The notes beneath the pieces are model-generated. The model saw nothing but the letters and a program-made list of their open reading frames with translations. It was not told where the DNA came from and made no database searches. Both the position numbers and the translations under genes were made by a program. A DNA stretch of 13,661 nucleotides, taken from positions 1 to 13,661 of the forward strand of contig JADNRY010001267.1 of assembly GCA_015501585.1 (NCBI GenBank), in the 5' to 3' direction. Within the stretch, counting starts at the first letter, position 1. Every line of letters begins with the position of its first letter. Shown here piece after piece: positions 9,230 to 13,661 of this stretch. This DNA is from Rhodocollybia butyracea (lineage: Eukaryota > Basidiomycota > Agaricomycetes > Agaricales > Omphalotaceae).

Positions 9230-9778
9230 TCAGGACGCCAACTACGAAACCAGCTACGTTGACATACAGCATGAGATTGCGATGTACCTCTTTGTCATTA
9301 GTACCTTGTCCAAGTACCCGGGCCATTGAAGGTGCCCGATAAAGACACGAAGGGCATCACACGATCGCCACTGATTATACACTATTTTCGGGAGGTACTA
9401 TAGTCTACTACTTATAGTTATCTTGTGCGTAATGAAAAATGCCCCTTATAGGCATTTAAAGGCATTTATGCGCCTAAATCTTGAGGTGCCCCTGATGCCC
9501 CTTGGAGGTTGTCCCTTGTCCGCGGAAAATCACCCTGCCAAGGGATTTGCAGAAAAATTTCACTATTCAAATACTCTTAGATCTGCCAGCCGTTAACCAG
9601 CGAAGTCATACGAGAGCAATTTGAAGCTTCTGAAGTTTGAACGTGCAGACCTTGATGGTAGAACGCAAATACTTAGCAAATACTGCCTGCCTTCGACGAC
9701 CACTAGCAAATGTCCAACAAGGTTCGATTCAATGGTCGATCCACGGCCGAAGTGTGCGCTATTCACAAAACGAAGCTG

Positions 9779-9958
9779 TTAGAACTTATCTTCTTCCATT
9801 GAGGTCATGTTAAGTAGCTCTAATATCTCCACCCATGATATACCAACGTGCCAGTTTGTTATGAATGAACATTGGCGGCGCCCTGTAAAACCTGTGACGT
9901 AGTCTTGCTCCTGATTGTGTTCTAGGAGGTCCGAGATAGCGTCATTGACATCCTTGTG
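9779..9958 (-). CDS. Unrecognised coding-like exon, 59 codons
   Basis: Read on the minus strand, the frame runs from just after a TGA at 9959-9961 to TAA at 9779-9781. It has protein-like composition: NDAISDLLEHNQEQDYVTGF, then SFITNWHVGISW, ending NMTSMEEDKF. There is no ATG at its start, so it would need an upstream exon; ACACAAG just before GATGTC could be an acceptor. It might belong with the minus-strand frame at 10085-10555. I do not recognise the family. Confidence 0.3.
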   Translation of the reverse strand, partial: HKDVNDAISDLLEHNQEQDYVTGFTGRRQCSFITNWHVGISWVEILELLNMTSMEEDKF

Positions 9959-10084
9959 TCATAACCGTACACTACGGAACCTAGACCCTCCTATGAGATA
10001 AAGCGAGTATGATCCTATTTGGCCACCCCACCTTTAAAACTTTATGGAGCCCGCCAGCTCGAGAGAGAGGTATCTGCTAGTTTT

Positions 10085-10555
10085 TTAAAACATTTCCGAG
10101 AGGTCGTAGGGCCTATACTCCCCAGTAACGCATATGCCTTTAGATGAGATCTTAGGACATACTTTCAAGTACTTTGGACTTACACGCAGTGATAGGAGAA
10201 AGCAAAGAAGGAAATACACGGCATGGATCCAGAGATTACTGGCGGAAGGGGGAAGAACTGAAACCTTGCTTCTGACATTTAGCTGATTGTACTGTATCAT
10301 CTTCATCAGTTCCTGTCTGAAATTGAGCGGGGCAGAATAACGTCTCAATTGTGGCTTTTGGAATGTAAGATGTATCCCATGATCAATATCCCACCACTCT
10401 TCAGAAAGAACAATCTGAAACGATGGACTTGAGGGGGAAAGGTACTGTTGAATGGAAAAAGCAGCTCTAAATAAGTACGGTGTAAAGCTGTCCTCACACT
10501 CTTTGGTCACGATGAAGATATCCAGGCACGGAGCATGCGTGGCGTCCCGCCACAT
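10085..10555 (-). CDS. Hypothetical protein, 156 aa
   Basis: An uninterrupted frame from ATG 10553-10555 to the stop at 10085. It begins MWRDATHAPCLDIFIVTKE, has a central EEWWDIDHGIHLTF segment, and a hydrophobic stretch LWIHAVYFLLCFLLSLRV near residues 108-125 that could be a membrane segment. No family is recognised and no introns are needed. It points away from gene B, with about 180 bp between the two starts, consistent with a shared divergent promoter. At 156 codons in intergenic DNA it is longer than most chance frames, but it may be non-coding. Confidence 0.35.
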   Translation of the reverse strand: MWRDATHAPCLDIFIVTKECEDSFTPYLFRAAFSIQQYLSPSSPSFQIVLSEEWWDIDHGIHLTFQKPQLRRYSAPLNFRQELMKMIQYNQLNVRSKVSVLPPSASNLWIHAVYFLLCFLLSLRVSPKYLKVCPKISSKGICVTGEYRPYDLSEMF

Positions 10556-10671
10556 GTAATCGAAGGTTCACTGTGTAGCGCTACCGTAAGATTGCCAAAA
10601 TGGTAACTCAGATTGGCAGCTGTCCGTCACGGTTCTTCATCAGTATCGCGTTTTTTGATCACAAATACCTA

Positions 10672-10679
10672 GATATAAG
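10672..10679 (+). promoter_or_regulatory. TATA box of gene B
   Basis: GATATAAG lies about 63 bases before the presumed start at 10737 and closely resembles the GATATAAAG upstream of paralogous gene A. Confidence 0.5.
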
Positions 10680-10736
10680 CTGAAATACACGAGGAACTCC
10701 AGATCGTTGCTCTTGCAGTCTCAACTTCCCTTCCAA

Positions 10737-12231
10737 ATGGGTGTTACATTTCGCAGCATCTTCCGTGTTCAATGTAGGAATCGCAGTAGTAGCGCCGATT
10801 GTCTCCTTGGCAGTGAGTGCTCTGTCTTCAAGAATAGTAACAGTTTCAGCTGACTGACAATATGCACCAGCTTGCGCTCACTATACTCGGTAAGTCGCGT
10901 TGCAAACATCCTCCATTAGTTGTGTCCCAGAACTGATGTTGCAATTTTCAAGGCATCTACTTTGTGATTTTTGGCCTGTCAACATACCATCTTTGGTATT
11001 CTCAGGATGTGTATCGCAGACGGCTTCATCTTACTTGGACCACCGCTTTGTTTTTGATCTCATGTCTGGGCGGTCTTGCTAGTGCAACCAGTGGAATGTT
11101 GGACTTGGTGGTGGAATATAATACGATGCGGACTCAAAACCCCGGGCCATTTGTTCAGTATGTCACACAAAACGGCCCACAGACGGCATTAGTGTGAGTA
11201 GCCAATTTTCACTCAAGGTATTAAAGCTGAAACAATGTTTTCTTTCTTTTTCAGAGGAATTGCATATACCTGTTTGATTGTCGCCAAGTGAGTATTGAGC
11301 TTACAAAGCACAAAGATAAGAGACTGATGCACTGTTAAAATACCTTAGCTCTTGGCTGACTCTGTCTTGGTATGTTTATCATTTCTATTTTATTGGTTGA
11401 TGCATGACCTGTAATTAGATTAATCGGATATACCTTGTATGGGACTCAAGGAAATGGACTCTGGTTCCACCAATTCTGTTGTCTTTGGCAATTAAACAGT
11501 AAGTTTCACTCCAGTGTGTATGCTAATTGAATAACCATGATTTAATTTTCTGCTTCAAAATCCTAGGTGTTGGTCTTGCCGGAACTATCATGAGAACCAA
11601 GGGCTTCTCGAATACCGCCCTTGAATCCAATTTCAATCTGGAGTTGAAGGGCATAAACTTTGGCCTTGGATTCTTCTATGCAAACGCAGTCACCAATTTT
11701 ATTTATACAATGTTGATTGGTGAGCAATTTGACCTAATTTGTAAGTCGCAATTCCGTTGACACTGTCCGGTGATAGCATGTCGCCTATGGTGGCTCACGC
11801 GAGGCAACAGTACTTCCTCCTCTGGTGAGAGGACTCAAAAAACATAAGCTTACTGCTGCTATCTTGTGAGTAAAAATTTGATTATCATTACTCGGTCCCA
11901 TTTATTTTCCCCTTAGGCTTGAATGTGGAGTGCTTTATCCAATTGCACTAGTTGCTCATGCAGGCCGTTGAAGGCAATCTTAACATCATCTCAACACCCC
12001 GTGAACTTAACACCATGTGTCATTCTTCTTGCTGTAAGCTAGCTATATCTTGCACACAGTATCTATAACACAGCCTAACTCTATGGTACAGGGTTTTGAT
12101 TCCAACTGTAATTATTCTACGAACATGTCAAGGCATCAGCATTACCGATAAAGTGGCTGGTGTCAGAAGTTCTGGATACCGTGCATTCCCACTCGGGTTC
12201 CGAAGAATCTGGTCATATTGATGAAAAGTAA
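10737..12231 (+). pseudogene. Gene B: paralogue of gene A, ten exons, about eight one-base indels
   Basis: A second member of the seven-helix family, on the opposite strand to gene A. Exons are 10737-10812, 10871-10889, 10953-11193, 11255-11287, 11349-11369, 11419-11498, 11567-11719, 11777-11865, 11917-12033 and 12092-12231. Every intron has GT-AG ends and sits at the same place and phase as in gene A. Exons 2, 3, 4 and 7 are identical in length to gene A (19, 241, 33 and 153 nt). The others deviate by amounts explained by indels: an extra base at about 10752, 11494-11496, 11803-11804, 11963-11966, 11997-12000, 12094-12097 and 12150-12152, and a missing T at 11352-11353 in the microexon. Recognisable blocks include LHLTWTTALFLISCLGG, INRIYLVWDSRKW, VGLAGTIMRTKGFSN, LGFFYANAVTNF and LECGVLYPIALVAHA. 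Allowing for the indels the coding length is 963 nt, about 320 residues, with a shorter tail ending SHSGSEESGHIDEK. The exon 10 frame choice is the least certain part. It is either a pseudogene or a victim of homopolymer errors. Confidence 0.82.
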
Positions 12232-12490
12232 AAGGCCACGGCATCATATTTTTTCCCTCATTTTTCTGCTCATTTGTTAAATCCGTGTGAGATAGATTCT
12301 ACTTGATTCACTTACTGTTTATCTACACTCCGTGAAATAGTTGTTTGGTCTGATCTGTCTCTTTAATTCTTTGCATAATGCTCTTTGAGGGACTGAATTT
12401 GCCTCTGAGCTGATCTCCAGTGTCCACCAAGTGTCCACAAATTCAGCCCCAGTTGTCGGTATCACAATGAAGATGGGCTGGCATTGGCAT
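12232..12490. other. AT-rich spacer downstream of gene B
   Basis: Follows the gene B stop and probably contains its 3' end. No open frame, repeat or clear terminator signal is recognised. Confidence 0.4.
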
Positions 12491-12598
12491 TTACAGTCAC
12501 CTCGGAGCAGTCATCCTGCAGTCACCTGCAGTCACCCACAACACCTAAGGCAAATGTAGTCACCCCAGCAGTCACCTATGAAAATGCAGTCACCCAAT
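12491..12598. repeat. Degenerate GCAGTCACC repeat cluster
   Basis: TTACAGTCACC opens this block and is followed by several irregular copies of CTGCAGTCACC, AGCAGTCACC and GTAGTCACCCC. The words are the same as in the more regular array at 12820-13113, so both probably come from one expanded sequence. Confidence 0.7.
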
Positions 12599-12819
12599 TA
12601 ACCGCGGGCCCGCTGTTATGACCCACCACCTTTCCCGATAGCTTGTACTCATAACTGCAACATATGGCCTTTCTAAGATTCAGAAAGTAAATGACCAACT
12701 TGAGAAGACTTGCATCCGTAAGTCTTCAATGTTAACCACTCCCACTTACTCTGATCAAACTCTGATAGCTGTTTTCATATATTACCATTAGTATAAAACT
12801 ACTTTCAAGTTGTTACTTG

Positions 12820-13113
12820 TGCAGTCACCTTTGAGAAATTTACAGCCACCCTGCAGCTCCCTGCACTCACCTTTGAGATATATACAGTCCCCCTGCAGTC
12901 ACCTTTGATATATTTACAGTCAACCTGCAGTCACCTTTGATATATTTACTGTCACCCAGCAATCACCTTTGGTTTTTTTTTAAAGTCACCCTGCAGTCAC
13001 CTTTGAGATATTTACAGTCACTGAGCACTCAGCAGGCACCTATGATATATTTACAGTCACCCTCCTGAGGTTTTCACAGTCACCCTGCAGTCACATTTGA
13101 GACACTTACAGTG
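12820..13113. repeat. Minisatellite, about nine copies of a ~32-bp unit
   Basis: Each unit is close to TGCAGTCACCTTTGAGATAT followed by TTACAGTCACCC. Copies vary by substitutions (for example GAGATAT versus GATATAT), by one poly-T expansion near 12970-12981 and by partial deletions. Unit boundaries fall roughly every 29-38 bp. The array is non-coding in all frames and lies 590 bp beyond gene B. Confidence 0.85.
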
Positions 13114-13308
13114 GTATTGTAGACTCTATTGTACAAAAGACCAAATCTGAGTTTGAATTTGGACTGCCCATAGGTCTCACAACTGTCTCAGTCACAGAAA
13201 TGTTGCAAATTAGAGTTTTGAATCACATAAGCTGTTATTATTAATTTGGGTCAAATGTTCAGTAAATTCACAGTGTAGTTCAACAAAGTGCAGTAATGTT
13301 CTTCAAGC

Positions 13309-13351
13309 TTACAGTCACCTGCAGTCACTGTTACTGCGGGGGTGACTGTAA
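13309..13351. other. Perfect 11-bp stem hairpin
   Basis: TTACAGTCACC (13309-13319) pairs with GGTGACTGTAA (13341-13351). Within the loop GCAGT (13321-13325) can pair with ACTGC (13333-13337), extending the structure. It uses the minisatellite word as its stem. Confidence 0.65.
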
Positions 13352-13478
13352 AATGTTCTATGCCCAAATGAAGATGTAAGCGGGTTCAATGAAGTGGCCA
13401 GCTAACTTATTACGCCATTGAAAGGAACATAACTATTTACTAAGTCACTTGACTGGCCCACTATACTGTATAATTGCA

Positions 13479-13540
13479 TAGGGATCTGCACCCGTAACCG
13501 CACCGTATAAGGCTTTTACGGTTATGGTTATGGTACTGCC
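13479..13540 (+). mobile_element. Possible hAT-like terminus, truncated
   Basis: TAGGGATCTGCACCCGTAAC resembles the TAGGG/CAGGG..TGCACCC ends of hAT elements. It is followed by CCG/CGG-rich words able to fold (ACCGTA / TACGGT around TAAGGCTTT) and by TACGGTTATGGTTATGG. No reverse-complement terminus is seen before the window ends, so the other end is outside the window or lost. Confidence 0.3.
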
Positions 13541-13661
13541 GTAAAAAAAAACTCAGAAGCCAAAATGGCAAAGGAGGTTGGCTGACCAGTGTTTTTATTC
13601 ATATGGGTGCCACCAATGGTATTTCAGTTGGAAAGAATTGTCTGCTTTCTGAGACTCAGAT

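Larger units (their letters stand above)
8674..9778. other. Largely unassigned intergenic region
   Basis: No recognised gene. It contains two TATA-like sites (CTATAAATTC near 8947 and ATATAAATTT at 9021-9030), a short open frame starting at 9089, and at 9446-9500 a cluster of repeated short words (GCCCCTT and GGCATTTA) with an AATGCC/GGCATT inverted pair. These could be worn transposon or gene debris, but none is diagnostic. Confidence 0.4.
12491..13351. mobile_element. Possible non-autonomous element bounded by inverted 11-mers
   Basis: TTACAGTCACC at 12491-12501 and its perfect reverse complement GGTGACTGTAA at 13341-13351 enclose the repeat-rich 861-bp segment. All other copies of the word inside are in the left orientation, so the single inverted copy at the right edge is notable. 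No clear target duplication flanks it, and the arrangement could instead come from a local inversion inside the repeat. Confidence 0.3.

Noticed and set aside
9721..9733. GGTTCGATTC as a tRNA B box
   Set aside because: No A-box-like sequence at the right distance and no acceptor stem can be formed.
12820..13113. CRISPR-like array
   Set aside because: Units are contiguous 32-bp tandem copies without unique spacers, in a eukaryotic context.

Overview
The window looks like nuclear DNA of a basidiomycete, most likely an agaricomycete. The evidence is the FunK1 (fungal-specific) kinase gene, a basidiomycete-type F-box protein, a pair of basidiomycete seven-helix membrane proteins split by many introns of about 50-60 nt, TATA boxes upstream of two genes, and scattered transposon debris. 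All calls come from reading frames, splice sites and motif recall; no database search was run.

Layout: 1-581, no supported gene. 582-2380 (minus), an F-box protein gene of about 581 codons in two exons, broken by three single-base indels. 2381-3516, divergent intergenic region. 3517-5993 (plus), a four-exon FunK1 kinase gene with two single-base insertions in exon 2. 6172-6450, the 3' end of a Ty1/copia retrotransposon (RNase H tail, polypurine tract, probable LTR piece). 6596-8166 (minus), an intact ten-exon gene for a 360-residue seven-helix membrane protein ('gene A'). 8469-8670, a 202-bp Tourist/PIF-Harbinger-like MITE with a TTA target duplication. 8671-10560, mostly unassigned, with a promoter-like start near 9089 and two unrecognised minus-strand open frames. 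10737-12231 (plus), a paralogue of gene A ('gene B') with the same ten-exon structure but about eight single-base indels. 12491-13351, a degenerate 32-bp minisatellite region bounded by inverted 11-mers and ending in a hairpin. 13479 onward, a possible hAT-like terminus.

The main result is that three of the four recognisable genes are hidden from a plain ORF scan by one-base indels, mostly +1 and mostly in short mononucleotide runs. I see no nonsense substitution, and the splice sites needed for the models are GT/AG. Exon phases balance once the indels are allowed for: F-box 1746 nt, kinase exon phases consistent, gene B 963 nt. Gene A has no lesion. The pattern fits either homopolymer consensus errors in the assembly or very young indel-driven pseudogenes. 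The genes do not form a pathway; this is a typical lineage-expanded accessory region.
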